A stretch of 64,000 nt of DNA from Rhabdornis inornatus (GCA_013397075.1 VWZS01000305.1:496001-560000); one strand, 5' to 3'; shown: positions 22,568-37,500, counted from the stretch's first letter. The notes: generated by a model from the sequence alone, not told the origin. Translations and numbers: made by a program.

Positions 22568-25500
22568 GTGAGAGCACAGGGTTGGAGAGCGGGGCTCTGT
22601 GGCCCGTGTTCCACAGCGCGGGATGCTCTGTGAGTGGGATAGCGGGGCTCTGCGGCCCGTGTTCCACAGCGCGGGATGGAGAGGAACTTCCCGGGAGGGT
22701 TGTTACAGCTACTTTTTCAGGAAAACAAAAGAAAACGTCACATGCGATGGAATGCTACAGTTATGAAACTCTCTAAAATTCGTTTTAGAAAAATACTGCT
22801 TTGAGTCACTTATTTTTGTCCCGCTCAGGTGTTGTGTGCGCTTTGATGCCCTTCAGCAGCTGCAAGTGTGAGATTAGTGGGTAGAAAAGGAGAGGCTGGG
22901 CCTGTGCATCGTGCTTTCCTTGGCCAAGCCAAACCACTTCATCGGCTGTGGTTTTCCAGGCAGTGTAGCTCAGAATGTGGAGCAGCCTGCCGGTCAGTGG
23001 GGCTGTGGTGCCTCGCCTGCCAGGGTCTCTCATGTTGAGAGCTGTCACATCAGAAGTGGGATCCCACCTAGACCAGGTGACTGCCAGGCTAGCTCCTCTG
23101 CAGTGGAGCTCAGTTCCCCCACTAAAATTCTTGCATGTTCTCTGTCAGTAATATCTCTGGAAGCAGCACTTTGAGCGTTTGCACTCCTTGCCTTTAATCC
23201 AGGTTCAAGGTACTAGTACATATATTCAGTTTCTAGCAGTGTGTCGCTGACAGTTCGGTTACTCCAAAGAAAGCAGCTCTGATGGGAAAGGTTTGTGCTT
23301 GTCTGCTCTCTAATTTTTTAATCCAGAAGAGGGAGCAATAGCAAGAGGTACAAAGCTGCTGCATTAGCTGACACCATGGCTCTGGGTCCGGATCTCAGCT
23401 TTGTGAGGAAGCCCTGACTACACGAGCTGGTGCTGCCTTTTCTGGCCGTATCTGTGTTAGTGGCTTATTTATTCACTTTCCATCAACACACTGATGCATG
23501 CTGCAAGTATCTGTATCGTGTATGAACAAAACAAGTTAAACTTATCCTTAGTCCATGGGTTTGCCATATCAGGTGTTTTGGCAGTGTCTAGTCTAAGTTA
23601 CTCAGCTGAGTTTGTCCCCTCTTTGTCCCAGTGTAAATCAGTTCCATGCTATTATAGTTGCACTGGCAACTGATCCAAGATCTGCTTGGAGGTTTCTGTG
23701 TTAAGTGGGTGAAAGAATTTATTTGCCTTTGAAAACAAACAAACAATAACCCCAAACTCCAGCTACTGTCAGGTTGTTTGTTTTTGTAATTTTCACAAAC
23801 TTTTCCTGACTTTGACTTAGAGCAGTGAAGAGTCCCTGCTCACCCCATGAGGCAGACTACTGCAGTGCAGAGGGAAAAAGGAGAGCAAGTACTTTGACAT
23901 AATACGCTTTGCTGTACAGAACTATGCCTGCATCTGGAGCCCTGCACCTGGAGTGACAAAAATCACATGGTGGGGCTGCCACCAGCACCTTCTGTGCTGC
24001 AACACTTGCTGGGTCTTGAGTCAAATGGGCCTAGAATTTGTTCTGTAACAATTTCCCTTGTGTTTTCTAACTTTTTTAAGAGATGCTTCATCTTTTAAGG
24101 CTGAACAGCTTTTCCAATCTTTTTCCTGTTGTTGTAGTCTCACTGATATTTGAGCTGCTCATTGCTTTTCTTGAAGAGCACATGTTTTTTTTAGTCTGCT
24201 TTCATAGTTTCTGTCTCCCAGCACCAGTAAAGTAGGACTTTGAGCAGCCTGTGGCAGAGAAGACTCTCAAGCACAAGAGAAGGCTCTCAGACAGACACAA
24301 GAAATAGGAGGGTGATTATGTATGATTATGATTAGATTTATTGTTAGTACATTCCTTCTGGAGTCAATCCAGCCTTGGGAGGCTAGTTGGCTCAGTTTCC
24401 AGCAGTATTTTATACCCTTGTGCAGGCTGATGTGCATAACAGTCAGTAGCAACTATCTCAGCCCCCTTGAGACCCACTCCTACCACGCCTCTGGATACAA
24501 GCATCCAGACACTTTCTCCCACAATACCCACTGGTGTTGTTGCCATGGGAAAAACCACATTCCCCATGGACTACCTCTAGTCTCAGAGAAGTGATGCTAA
24601 TAATACTTCTGTGACCCTTAATTGGGAACAGGATGGAAGCAAATGGTAGCTGGACAGACCCAAAAGCCCATCCCTGGTAAATCCTTTACCTTCTTCAGCT
24701 TGTCCAACCCATGAGACACACTCATTTCCTGATTCTTCACTTCATGACTGTGCTTTGAAGCTGGAGTAACTGTGGTCCTGCTAGAGGAATCATACTTCCA
24801 TTGGCCCATTTGTCCCCGCCTCTGGGCTGTCCTTGTACCTGCAGGAGAGAAGTGCTGGGGAATGGCTAAAAATAACCAGAGGTGCAGAAGGGAGTTTTGT
24901 TTGTTTCAGCATTGAGGCCTCATTTGTTACAATAGGGGTGTGTTGGTATGTCTGGGTTGATCTACCACGGTGCTGGAGCTGAAAGGCCTTGTCTGTCCTT
25001 CAGAGCTTCCCAGTAAGTGTCTGATGGTATGGTAGATTGCTTAGAATCCCCAAATACAGCAGAAATAACCCTAGCAAAACAAAAAGTAGCTTTTAATTTG
25101 GTTTCTGAATTGAATTGACTTAATTTTCAGGCAGATAGTCACCAGAGCCAGCTCATTAGTAGGATGGTCACTTCTAGTAGCTGTGAAACATTCACTTCAG
25201 TCTCACTTGGTCCTGCTTCTCTCCTCACCGTCCCCAAAATTTTCTTCTCATTCTTTTTTATCTTATTGTCCTTCTCTGAATTGTTCTGAGCTCTGTTACT
25301 TTGTCACTTTTCTGTTGCTCTGCCATTGCTACATCTATTTATCCTTCTCACCTCATTAGGTTTAGTTTCCTGACTCTTGGAGCTCTCCCCTGTTGCTCCT
25401 TTTGTCTGTATTTTTCCACTTTTCTGTGGCTTTTGGGGAATTTCACAGATTTCTGATTAGATCTTGACCTCCCTCCTCACCCTTTTCTTTCTTTGCTCCC

Positions 25501-28500
25501 AGAATTTATGCTTAGCAATTTCCATTCCTATCTTTCTGCTCTTTCTTGTGGCTCCTCAAACCATCCTGATCCATAGCTGTATCTTTGCCTGTGCTGATTG
25601 TTAGTCTCAGTCAGTACCATGATCATATTAATTTTTAATCCCAAGTCTCTTTCCTCTCATTTCTTTTCACCATGTCCAGTGACTTTTTCTTCCTCAAGCT
25701 TTAAGTGCCATTTTCCCTTCCTTAGCCAGTCTCTGTTTAATTTTTGGTTTTCCTGCTTAGGCTGCAGTTCCACAAACAAACAGTTCTTTCAGGAGAGTGC
25801 TGTGGTTTGCAGTGTTTTTTTAATGCCTTTTAAGTTCCCTGATGCAACTTATTGCATAGCCTATACAAACAGTTTTGCCAACATAACGGAGAGGAATTGG
25901 GATGAAAGTATATGTGTTAGCCCTGGTGTTGAACAACATGCCAGTGGGGCCAGTCTCCTTCCTTAAATAGTTTTGGTCTTACTAGTTCTGTGCAGCTCAC
26001 AAAACTACTCCTAATTTCTCTCTTCCTCTCTAGCATCAGACTCCTCAAATGGTGTCTGAGTTTGTTCCTTCCACTCCAAGCCTTTTCTTTTGCATTTAGA
26101 GCAAATAGTGTCTGCTGGCATGATGTCAGGATACCAGGTGGCTGGAGAAAGCAGTTGTCTTTATCTGGGTTTTATCTGGGTTTTAAGTGTTTTAATTCAA
26201 GTGGTGCTTTTTGTAGTGAAAGAGGAGACTTCTTGATAGCAGTTTTTATTCCTACTTATCATTCATCTGTTTGTTTCCTTTAATCTTGAACTTATTTTAC
26301 CTTTATAGGCTAGGGTGTTGTGTTTGGGTTTTTCTGAGAGAAGTGGTTTGTTGGTTGGGTTTTTTTCCTTCCTAATGCTGAAATGGATTTTTATGTCCCA
26401 GTTAAAACCTTTTCCATTAAAACAGGAAACAATAAAGGCAGATCTGCCTGAATGCTTTGTGACTGGTGGACTGTCCTTGTGTCTTGCACTAAAGATGATT
26501 AAAAGCTTTGTGAAGCTCACTCAAAGGACTTGATTTCTGCCTAGCCTTTGTCAGCTAACAATGGAACCATAGTATGCATCAGATTGTGTTTTGTACTATC
26601 AAAAAGTTGTAGTTCTTCAATTGGAGATCTAATTTCCTAGTACCGTTTATCTTTTCATCTGACCCTTGACTATTCATAAAGGGAACAATGTCTCTTCCTC
26701 ACCAAAACATGTCTCTGTTCTGCAAGTCTTGTACTCAGTGCTTGAGATATTAAGAGGAGGAATGGTGTCTGTCTCAGGCTGCTAAATCATCAGTAGAATC
26801 AAATATCCATTACATGGGAATGTGGGCTGTTTGTATTGTGTGTAAATGGGTGCCTTGCCCTGGATTGGGAAGGCCTCTTACCTTGGGACATGCTGTTTTT
26901 TTCTTGCTCCAGCTGACTCCTTGTTGATCGACCTGTGAGGGTATCTGTGTTAAGGTCTTGTTTGGAGGGCATTTGCTGATAGGATCAATGGCTGAGCTGC
27001 TTCTGGACCCATTGCACATGGTAACATGGTATTGTATCCAAATAAATCTGTAAAGATCAGTGTCTGCTGGTGGGCACAGTGCCAGAAACAGCTCAGGCCT
27101 GATAGCAGTGTTAGTGTCTGAATTTTAATTTTGCTGAGATATTACCCCAGAGGATGAAGGTTTTACTGGAGCATGAGAACTCCATCCGCTGCCCTGGCCT
27201 TCTGACAGCAACAATTCTTTGAATTCATTCTCTGAATGCCTAAATCATACACTTTTCAGCAGAGTACTTAAATCTGTCCCTTTTGTTCACATTTAGCTGG
27301 ACTGGGAATAACCTTAACCATTAAGCCATTCCTAAAGCAGGCTGGCAATTAATTTAATACTTTATGGTCACAAATGCTCACATTTAGTAATTTATGGTCT
27401 CCCACTCTGGATATGTACAGATGATGTGTTTCTTCACTAGTAAGCTTCAAATGCTTTATTAAGGTGTTTCTTCTAAATGTACTGGTTTATGCCACATCCA
27501 TTGTACATTAGTAATTATATAAAACAGGGCTTTCTAGTCCTGTTCCAGAGGATGCTTGTGTAGTAATGGATTAGTAATATGCTAAGTCAGAACAGTTCAG
27601 GGCAGGTTGTTGATGGAAATACGGTGCTGAAGGAAGTAACTTCTGTAAGTTTGTTTAGATATCTTCTCTAAATGCTAGGGAGAGCAGTGATTGAATAAAC
27701 TTAATTCCAAGTAAATATGTGTTTTGGAAATACCATGATAGATCATACTCATTTGAAACATTTAGTAGGGATCCTTATTAAACCTGGTCTAGTAGAAGGT
27801 TCCCTGCCCATGGCAGAGAGATTGGAACTAGGTAATCTTTAAGATCCCTTCCATCTCAAACCATTCCGTGATTTTATGATCCCAAATAACTCTGGATGTT
27901 CAGTTGCAGGACCAGCACTGCCTCCAGACTACAAAAGCAGTTGTAGCTCAGAAACTCCTGACAGTGATGACGACGCAGAATCTCTTCCTCTACCCAGAGA
28001 CACAAACAGAGATTCTGAAGAGGAGACAGAAGGAGATCCAGCACCTAAGTGAGTATGTTTTTGGGTTATTTTTATTTACAAATTTAATTGCAAATGTAAT
28101 GTGTCTGTCTAACTTATGAGAAAGGGACAATGTTGTATAAAAGAGGTAAACTCTGTACTCGTGTAAAACTTTTGGTTATGTGTTCTGCGTGTTCTTCATA
28201 GCCAAGAATGTTCAGCTGACCTGTTTGACACCCTAGGGTGGAATTAAGTTATTTGGGCAAATCAGATCTCTGCATTTATATGTTTTAATTTAGTTCTGCA
28301 AATTTCCATGTTTATGCTAAGGACACACACCACTTGCCATGTACATAAGTATTCGGTACTTGAGTTTTGCCCTGGTTTCGGTTTACTAGCTGTCTTTGAG
28401 AGGCCATAGGACCTGTTCATGGACATGAATTTATGCATTCATAAAGTCAACTCTAATGAAAAAAAACCTCAATTGTTTAACAAGTAACAGGAGTCTGCAG

Positions 28501-31500
28501 GTACTCTCATATGTTGGGTTGATTACTCACAATTGCTGCATTAAGAATTTGTGTGTGTTTGCTCTAAGGCTTGTATAAGAGACTTGAAGGCCATTATGCC
28601 ATCTTAATGAGTGCTAGAGTAATTATTATTCAATGTTTTTCTTGTTTTCTTAGCCAATAGTTTTTCACCTAATTAGAATTGAACAGGAAAATTACTACTC
28701 AAAATGCAGACAGTGTATAAAAATGGAGAAAGAAATGTACTGAATTTTAGATCACTTTGTGACTAGAAAATGGTATTTCAACATTATACTAAACTTCTTT
28801 CTACAGCAAAAGCATTCTTAGTGGTTTTTTTTTAATTTTTCTTTTCTTTTTTAAATGTCAGAATGTTTTTTAAGTAAATCTTATAGTCCCCATTTTTTAA
28901 TTGCTTCAAATCATTTTGCATCCTTTTGCACTGTTTCCTTGGTAACAGCAGGATTTTTAGTACAGAAGACCCTATGAAATAAATTTATGTGTTTTTTTTT
29001 TCCTTTTCAAAATGTAGATAATTGCTATGTATGTCAAGATAATAATTAAGGGAAATCTGTATTTGCAGAAAGCCAAAAAGAATTCATGAAGATGATGATG
29101 ATGATGGCTTTTTTGGGCCAGCTCTTCCTCCTGGATTTAAAAAACAGGATGATTCTCCAGAGAGGTAATTAAAATGGAATTATATTCAGATTCTTTTCCT
29201 TAAAACACAATTATTTTAGATTAAATATTTTGTGTCACTATTACAGAACATTTCAGTTGTGCTCTTGAGATTGAGATGATTAGAGCTAATGCTAATGGAG
29301 CTAATGCTCCATTTTCTGAGAACAAGAACATCATTCTCTTGAAACAGAGCACACAGCCCTCCTAGACCAGGTTGGAAGGAGAGTAAAAGAACTAATGTAA
29401 ATTTTCTGAGATGTATTTTGGATGTCAAATTTCCTCCATTTCTTTTGATAGGTCTCAGATCAGTGGAGAAAAAATTACAGTTACAAGGACCCATAGTTCA
29501 TTCTGGTCTGTGAGGGACTGGGGCAGTTACCTTGTGTGTGGTGCAATATATGTCATTTGCTAATGCATCAAGGATTATTGTTTACATGTCTCCAGGCACA
29601 GAACTACTCTGAACAGTGTAGGTTTCTAGAAAAGAGGCTGTCAGATCTACACAAATAAGCATTATTTATAGTTTCTATCAGGAAGCTTTCCATTTGATTG
29701 TTTACAGTTGTAAAATACTTCCCCCCCCAAAAATATTATTATGGATTTTCTATACAGGTCTCAACCATGTCTCACAGCCTTTTCGTCTTTACATCAATCT
29801 GTGCATTTCCTTCTGCAGTTTGAAATTATAGTCTATAGTGGAATTGGTGCTTCCAAGGGGATACTTCCTGATGAGAAGTACAAGAGTCCCTTGGATCACT
29901 TTTATCTTCCTCAGAGCAATAGGGAGCTGGTAGATTAAATAATACTTCCCTGTCGGGTATGAGTTTTCAGTTCCAGGAAAGTGACTCAGTTTACTGTTGA
30001 ACTGTGTGTGTAATACATCATCCCGAAAGAAATTTCAAAGTTAATCTTTTTTTTTTTTTGTTGTTTTTTTGTTTTTTTTTTTGTTTGTTTGCATGAATTT
30101 TTATGATGCTTGGCAGCATAAAGTTTATGTAACTAAGTAAGAATTTATATAACTAAGGTTATTTGGAAGTATCTTTCTCATGTACATTTGGTTACACTTT
30201 GGTGTAATCAAAAAACTCTTGAACTTGTGGGTATCATGCTCAGTGGAATTGTTTGGTGCTTTGATGGTCCCACAAATAACTTATTTTGTTTTCCTTTTTC
30301 TTGTGTTCTGTATGCACAAAGTATTATTTTGACTATAAAATTTAGCAGGTCATTAAAAATAATGTATTGTCTATTAAAAATAAAATGCTTGTAGCTTCTA
30401 ATATCAGCAGAGGTAGCCTTGCTTTCTTGATTTTTGACATGAATGCTCATGGTAAAATGGAAGAGGAAGGGGCCATTCATTTGAGAGTTGGACTTGATGA
30501 TCCTTGTGGTTCCCTTCCAACTCCAAATATTCTGTGATTCTGTAACATTGAGGCAAGAGTCTGCTCTGTGTCTGTGATAGATTAAAGCAGTAGAAGGCAC
30601 TTGGCACTCGCTGTATTATTTTTTCCTACCTCACCATACAATTGCTCCTAGCACACTATGAAAAAGCAGATTGAGGAAAGCTGTTTTGCACCCAGCCTGA
30701 TTCCCTGAATAGGTGGGAATGGTGTGATGTGTGGGAAGAGCCTTGTCTGTCTTCCACCCACACACACCTGGGAGTCTGGGAGGCATGTAAGCTGTGCAGG
30801 GCGCAGACACAATGCTGCTGTCTGCCTGCTGCATTGCCCTTAGCCTTGAGCAGATTGCCAGCTGCCAAGTGAGCCATGAATAATTGAAACAAATGCAGGT
30901 CGTTTGTTTCAGTGTATGGACAGGCTGTTTATCAGTTCTGTGTGACATACTCTTTCTTTTAGAAAAGCTTTTGTTCTCTTACATCTTTTCCAGACTTGTC
31001 AAAGCAACATGGTCATGACTGGGGGCAACTCATGTGGCAGTCTGCAGCTTGTTGAAAATGGTTTGAATGATTCCAGTGTAAAATATATATGTGAAAAGAT
31101 TTCTTTCAGTTTTGAAGATTATATTACTGTTTATCAATATTAGACAGAAGTGCAGCACTCATAAATACTTCTGAAGTGTTCACACATCAAGCAAAGATGT
31201 AAAGAGCAAAGGCGATCTTAAAAAAATTTATGTTGTGCATCAGAAGAATACTGAAATACTCATCTCAAAATATGCATTTAGCAAGGACTTCCAAGCCCAA
31301 CAACAGGAGAACAGTCTTTGCCATATATGAAATCCAGTATTCCTTAAATTAACGCTTAGTCCATAAGTTTGGGGGATATTTTTGACATGTATAGGTACTG
31401 AAGCTGCCTACAGCAGTAAAATGTGTTTACCAGTTACTTATTAGTACTTAATATATTATTAGAGTAAATATATTATAAGAGTTAAAATATTACTAGTATT

Positions 31501-34500
31501 TAGATTCAATTCAGCTGTTCAGAGGCCCTTTGGACATCCAGGAAACTGTCAAGGATCATGTTACTTGTGTAGTGCCGAGGAAAGACCGAAGAGATGTTCA
31601 TGTGGGGGAAAGAAAAAGCTTAAGATGGGAAGGACGAATATGAGAACTATTTTTCTGTTCCCTAAAGAGCCTTTGAGCTGTGACAGAATCGAGGCAGAGC
31701 ATTTGAAATTGGTTCTTTTTCACAGGCTGCATAGAGACAGCCCACAACAGAGATGTTCGTATATATTTCAGTAGAGAACTTTTTTTATAGTTTGGTTTAT
31801 CTGTCTCTCCATGCAGAATAAAGATACTTGTCTACTAAAAGAAAAGTTTTTTTTTTTTTTTTGCTGTATCTGTGTAAGTTTAAACTCAATCTCTTTAAAT
31901 TACATTAGGAATTTAAAACATGGTCTTAACAAGAAAGTAGTCAGGAAGGAAGAAAGATAAAACTGCAGCAGCTAGGTGGGCGTGGAGCTTCAAAATTAAC
32001 CCAGATTTCTTGCCTGGGTTTAAAATCGCACCAGTGCCCTTGTACTGGCCTGAGCTCATATTTATTGCTCATGTCTATATATCGGTGGTTGGTTGTTCAG
32101 TGAGAATTTGTGTCTTTTATTTCCCCTCTTTAAACCCTGACAATAATATTATTATCCCCTGATTAGATTACATGGGATTGAGTAAAGGCCATAATAAGCA
32201 AATTCAATTCAGGTGTTGCTACTTTTGATAACCTAAAGCTCACAACTGAAGGTCATAGTAAACAAAGTCTGCTGTTAAGTTGGGAGGATACTGTCACTTG
32301 GTTATGTCTTCAGGTGACAGCTGTTTGAGTTTTTAATTAGTTTTTATTAGCTTTAAGGAATATTATGCTGGATCATTAACAGGAACCCACATTCAAAAGA
32401 CTTTCAATACAGCAAGCACAGTTTCTTTGAGCACAGCTTGTAGTATTCTTTTCACCATTGAAAAGAGGTTCTCACCTTTGTGTGTTTGTGGAGACAACTG
32501 AGTCAACATTGCTTTCAGAGCTGCTGCTTAAAAATAAATCAGTGAAGTTACCCGGACTCACAAAACTTTTCTTCTCTCTTTCCCACTCCAAGATGAAATA
32601 AAATCAGAGCAGTTCACTGTTTCTGCTTATTAAAGGACAATGAAACAGAGGTGCGAGACAAGAAGAAAAAAATTTGGTTTGTTAATTGCAAGGGAGGAGT
32701 GTGTATTTGTCTTATCACCTTTCATTGCTCCTGAATCTGGTGAAGGAACCTAGGGAAGAAAATAGTGGATTTGCTTGACTATATGCTGCAACTTCCCTGT
32801 TTTTTGCATCAAAACTGTCTGCACAGGTCCTCCTGGAAAATGGAGACACTCTTACTCAGTTATTTCTACAGTATGTGTGCACAGGGTCACATTTAGTGTG
32901 GGGAGGAAGGAAAGTCATACTTCTCATCAGTGTTTGATTTTTATTTTTATATTGATCTGTTATATTTTTTCCCCTCAACTGAAAAATCAAGATTTTTTTT
33001 TTTTCTCACTGTCAAGGCCCCTTATAGGTCCTGCATTACCACCTGGCTTTAAGAAACCTTCAGAGGACACCAGGAGTAGCAGGTGTTTCATAGGACCGTC
33101 TGTTTCATCAGAATCCCGTCCCCAGGTTTGTGAAAAGACAAGCCTTTTGTTTTAGTACAAGCTATCTGAAATGGTTAAAAAAGTTGCAGCCTGAAAGAGA
33201 CTACCAGACATACTTCGCAGGATGGCAGTTTAATTTTGGACTAGAAAGTGTCTGGCATATTTTTGCTGGAGTCAGATACTGGAGCATAAATAAGCCTTTA
33301 AAAAAAGAGAAACCGAAACCACAACTGGTTTGTTGTGTTTTTGCTGTTAAATAGATGGTGCACTCACTGAACACAAGCAATCTTGGCATGCCAAACTGCA
33401 GGCAGAAAACACATCTTCCCCGCCTTAAAAATGTTTACTAGTGGCTACAACCTTTAAATAAGTTTATCCAAAAGAACACGATCAAGGATGGCGTTGCAGT
33501 GTCACTAAACTGTTCTTAGCAATTGCAGGATGATACCTGTAAGTGGGAGTGAGGTGGTGCAGGACAGTGACGCTGACACACCTTTTTGGTTCGTGCTTTT
33601 TGACTTTTCTGGTTATGTTAGGTAAAAACTAGGTAGAAGTTCTGTAGTCTGCCATCCCTGCTTGCAAAATAATGCATGTGCTACTAAAGAACATTCAGGA
33701 ACAAGACGTGATAAAATACAGCTGTGGGCAAGATTGAGCTCCCTAAATGTGGGCTTCCAATACCATTCTGAGGGATCCAAATTGCCTATGGGAGGGCCTG
33801 GCAGGTAGAGAGTAACACTTTTAGGGAGGGTTGTGCCCTTCTTGAGCAGCACCCCTTAAGCCAGGCAGGAGACCTAAGACACCAAAAATGATGCTGGATA
33901 CCAGTGCTTAGGCAAGTGAATCTCTCTCATGCTATGATAAACTGAACATTAATTTCTTGGGAGAATGAATGGTTATTCTATTTATTTTTAAAATACTTAC
34001 ATTTTTACATTTAACTCCCAGACACTATGGAAGATGCTAGACACACTAGGAAAGAATGATACAAAGGCTGCTCTGAAACTTCACTTTTTTTGGTTAGTAG
34101 TTGCAAAGCATGTAATTCTCCTGCAGTGAGTAGTGTTGTAATTCATCGTGCAGAAAGATTATCTGACATTTCAGAGGTACTCATCGTCTTATAACTCCAA
34201 ATAATGGTTAAGCAATTTATCATAGTGACAAATCTCTTGAGGCAGAGATGTCCAATCCAGTCTGTTTTTATATTTTGCAAATGAAAAAGTCTATTTTCTC
34301 ATAAATACATCTTCTAGTGTCAGCTTTTTTACTGGTATTACAGAATTTACCTTTTTTCTTTTCCTAATAATTATCTTTTTATTACCTCCTCCTAATAATA
34401 CTATTTTTCTTATTTTTAAATATGAGTAATTTCTTGTTGGCTTTTTAAAAAAATTATTTAATTCTTTTGTATTCAAGTACATCTTTAGAAGCATGCTGAC

Positions 34501-37500
34501 TCTTCACTTTGCTTTAGTGAATCTAATGATTCACCACCTTGTGTATTCTTAAGTAATGCTTTGTGCTTCCTGGCTACAGAGCCTTGTCATCCTTCTCCCA
34601 TTGTTTTATCACACACAGTCAGACTGTAGCAAAATCTTTGCACTTCTGTGGATATTGGGCATCTTAGCTATGCTCCCAGGGCACTGTGGCATCACCATTT
34701 TCTGCCTAGTTTTTCTTACATCCACATCTGTACTGTTTGAATTTGAAGGAAGGCACCAGTGAGCTTTCTGTACAACCCCTGGCAACTAGGAAGATTTTTA
34801 TTGACATCTAGTCCCTAACAAACTTACTTAACCCTCCTCCAAAAGATTGCTTAGAATGCTATGTCAGAATCATGGGATCATTAAGCTGGAAAAGACTTCC
34901 TGGATCATTGAGTCCAGCCCTTGATCCATCTCCACCTTGTCAACTAGACCATGGCACTAAGGGCCACATCCAGTCATTTTCTGAACACTTCCAGGAATGG
35001 TGACTCCACCACCTCCTTGGCAGCCTGTTCCAATGCTTGATAACCCTTGCAGTGAAGAAATTCTTCCTGAAGGGGTCCATGAGGAATCAAAGAAGTGAAT
35101 GACAGAGCCAAGGAATTAGTTGGAGATGCTGTACACACAGGGACATAGTACTATGCATGCCACTGGTATCCTACCTTGCACTTTAATTTGTCTGGCATCC
35201 TTACAGAATCTGAGGTCAAGACTGTTCCTGCAGTGTGAAATTGTGATCCTTATTAGGGAAATGCATCCAAATGTTGCTAGTGATGGTAAAGCCCAAAATA
35301 TGGAAGTTGTATGCTTGTGTGTTCCAGATTTACCCAGGGCCAGAGAGGCTGCATGGCTGCATGCAGAACAATGTAAAGTAGCAGGGCTTTGTGTGCTGCC
35401 ACTGCCTTTACCAGCCATCTTGCCTCGGCAAGAGATGCTGCTTTTGGCAAAATGGAGATGAAGTATCCATGTTCGAGTGCTAGAATAGGTCTAATCTGGA
35501 GTTCTAATCCCGGTGTTTTTTTGTCTGGAAGAATTTTGTTGCATTAGGTTTATATGCTCTTCTAGACAAAGTCTTTCCAATTCTATAAATCTCAAGTGAT
35601 TCTTGATGCTCTTAACACTGTTTGAAATAAATGTTTTCTTTTTGGAAGCTGACAGATAGTAGTGAGGATGAAGACAATTTTATAGGCCCAATGCCTGCAA
35701 AAGGACCAGTGGAGTCTGATGTGGCTGAAGAGTTTGAACGCAGAGCTCAGAGAATGAAAGAAAAGCTTACTTCAGCAGACGGTGTAAGTTGGATTTCTTA
35801 ATTTCTAGTATTTTGTTGCTGGAGTGTATTTGTCTTTCTCTTTGCCTGTTTCTGTGTAAACCTGGCTGCAGTTCTGCTTGGGATGTTACATGTATACAGG
35901 TGTTAACACAAAGAAAAAAAAGTCTATGATTTCTGCTGGAAGCCAAGAGATTCAGGCAGTAATTTTTGATTATGCTTTTATCACTCTTCCCTCCACCCCT
36001 ACTTCTTTTGCAAAGGATGAACCCAAACAAGTTACCAGGGAATCGTGGATGACAGAGCTTCCACCTGAGTTGAAAAGCTTTGGATTTGGCCCAAGAACAT
36101 TCAAGAGACGAGCTGATGACAAATCAGGTGATAGATCTATTTGGACAGATACTCCAGCTGACAGAGAGAGGAAAGCCAAGGTGAGCATTTATTTATTCAT
36201 TCATATACACTTGCAGGCAGTAGGTGTTACTGATGTTCTGTGAAAACAAAGTTAAGATACTGTGGGTTGTTCAGTGAAATTTTCTTCCCCAGATTTTTCT
36301 TTGCTATCGAAATTTACTAATTCAGGCTTAAAGATAAAGGCAATGAAGTAACAACATTAAATATCATTGATATGCATTTCTTTCTGCTCCCTTTTGCAGT
36401 AGTCAGATACTCTGTATCAGCTCATTGACTTTCCAATTAGCATGTCCAGTTTCTTCTATCAAGCTGAGCAGAAAATATCTGACGGCCTCTATCATGGACT
36501 TTACCCTCCAGATTTAATTAAAGTAGATATAGATTTGCTTGCTTTTTACTTCAGACATTCTGAGTACTGTAACATGTGGTTTTCTTCTGCTCAGGAAAGA
36601 GAAGAGGCAAAAAAGTCAAGCAGTAAGGATAATGAAGAAATGGTATTATCTGGGAGGGACAAGAGGCTTATTGAGCAGGTGACTTCGTACAATGTAAGTG
36701 TAATCACAAAATACTTTTTCTGTATCCTTTAGTTCTTCACTCTCCTTCTGGTTCTCATTTCTGGTGCTGCTGGTTTCCATGGTGATGCCACTACAGTTTT
36801 CCCTTTTAGTGCCCAAACCTACTGCTGTTTTAAGACATTAGAACACTTGGCATTAACGTCAACAAGAGCAGGATTGGGTCCTCTCCAAAGTGACAGAATT
36901 TGGGTTTTTGTATATTGCCTCTGTTTTAGATGGTGCTTTCCTTCAATCATCCTCATATCAGGACATGGTTGCTGGGACCTTAATTCAAATATTAGCTTGC
37001 TTCACCCAATTACTGACATTACAAGAATAAAACAATAGCTCTGGCTTAACTTTTAGGCCAACATAATGCACTAACCTAAAAGAGGCTTGATGGGCTAAGC
37101 AGGTCACTGCATCAATTACCCTCTGTCATTAATTACATTAAGTACTCATTACAATAACTTCATCACATGTAGTTTTTCTCAGTCTTTACAGGAGCAGATA
37201 ATGTTCACAGAGAGATGTTGATTACTAGAAATCTGAACTCCATGTCAAATTCCCTCTCACTTTTCTGTATGTCAGCCCTGTCCCTCAGAGTGTGTAGACC
37301 ACTGCCTGCCGTACAGCTCTTACTTCCAGTTCTTCCCTGATGTATGGCCTGAACTCTTATGGGAGGCAGTCTTGTCTTTTGAGAGGACAATTAACTTGAG
37401 AATCACATATTTGGCTTATTTTACATGTTTATCTGGGACTTCGGATAATTTCTTTGTAGTTTGTTAAATCATATGTTTCTCCTGACTTAGAGACTTGCAA

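Larger units (their letters stand above)
21700..22620. promoter_or_regulatory. CpG island over the NUFIP1/GPALPP1 promoter
   Basis: A GC-dense, CpG-rich block stands out sharply from AT-rich flanks. It covers both first exons and the gap between them. CpG islands of this kind mark broadly expressed genes. Confidence 0.9.
22568..27909 (+). other. GPALPP1 intron 1
   Basis: A 5.3-kb intron. It holds a 38-bp duplication near its start, a possible but unproven LTR-like stretch around 24240-24840, and a CR1 3' end just before exon 2. I see no other gene. Confidence 0.85.

Noticed and set aside
22245..22667. Overlapping frames on both strands (up to 140 residues) across the promoter
   Set aside because: CpG-island composition removes stop codons; the products are Arg/Ala/Pro-rich and resemble no protein, and they cross the two known first exons.
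24240..24840. Possible solitary LTR in GPALPP1 intron 1 with a minus-strand AATAAA at 24337-24342
   Set aside because: I could not identify both ends, a target-site duplication or a known LTR family, so it is not annotated as a mobile element.
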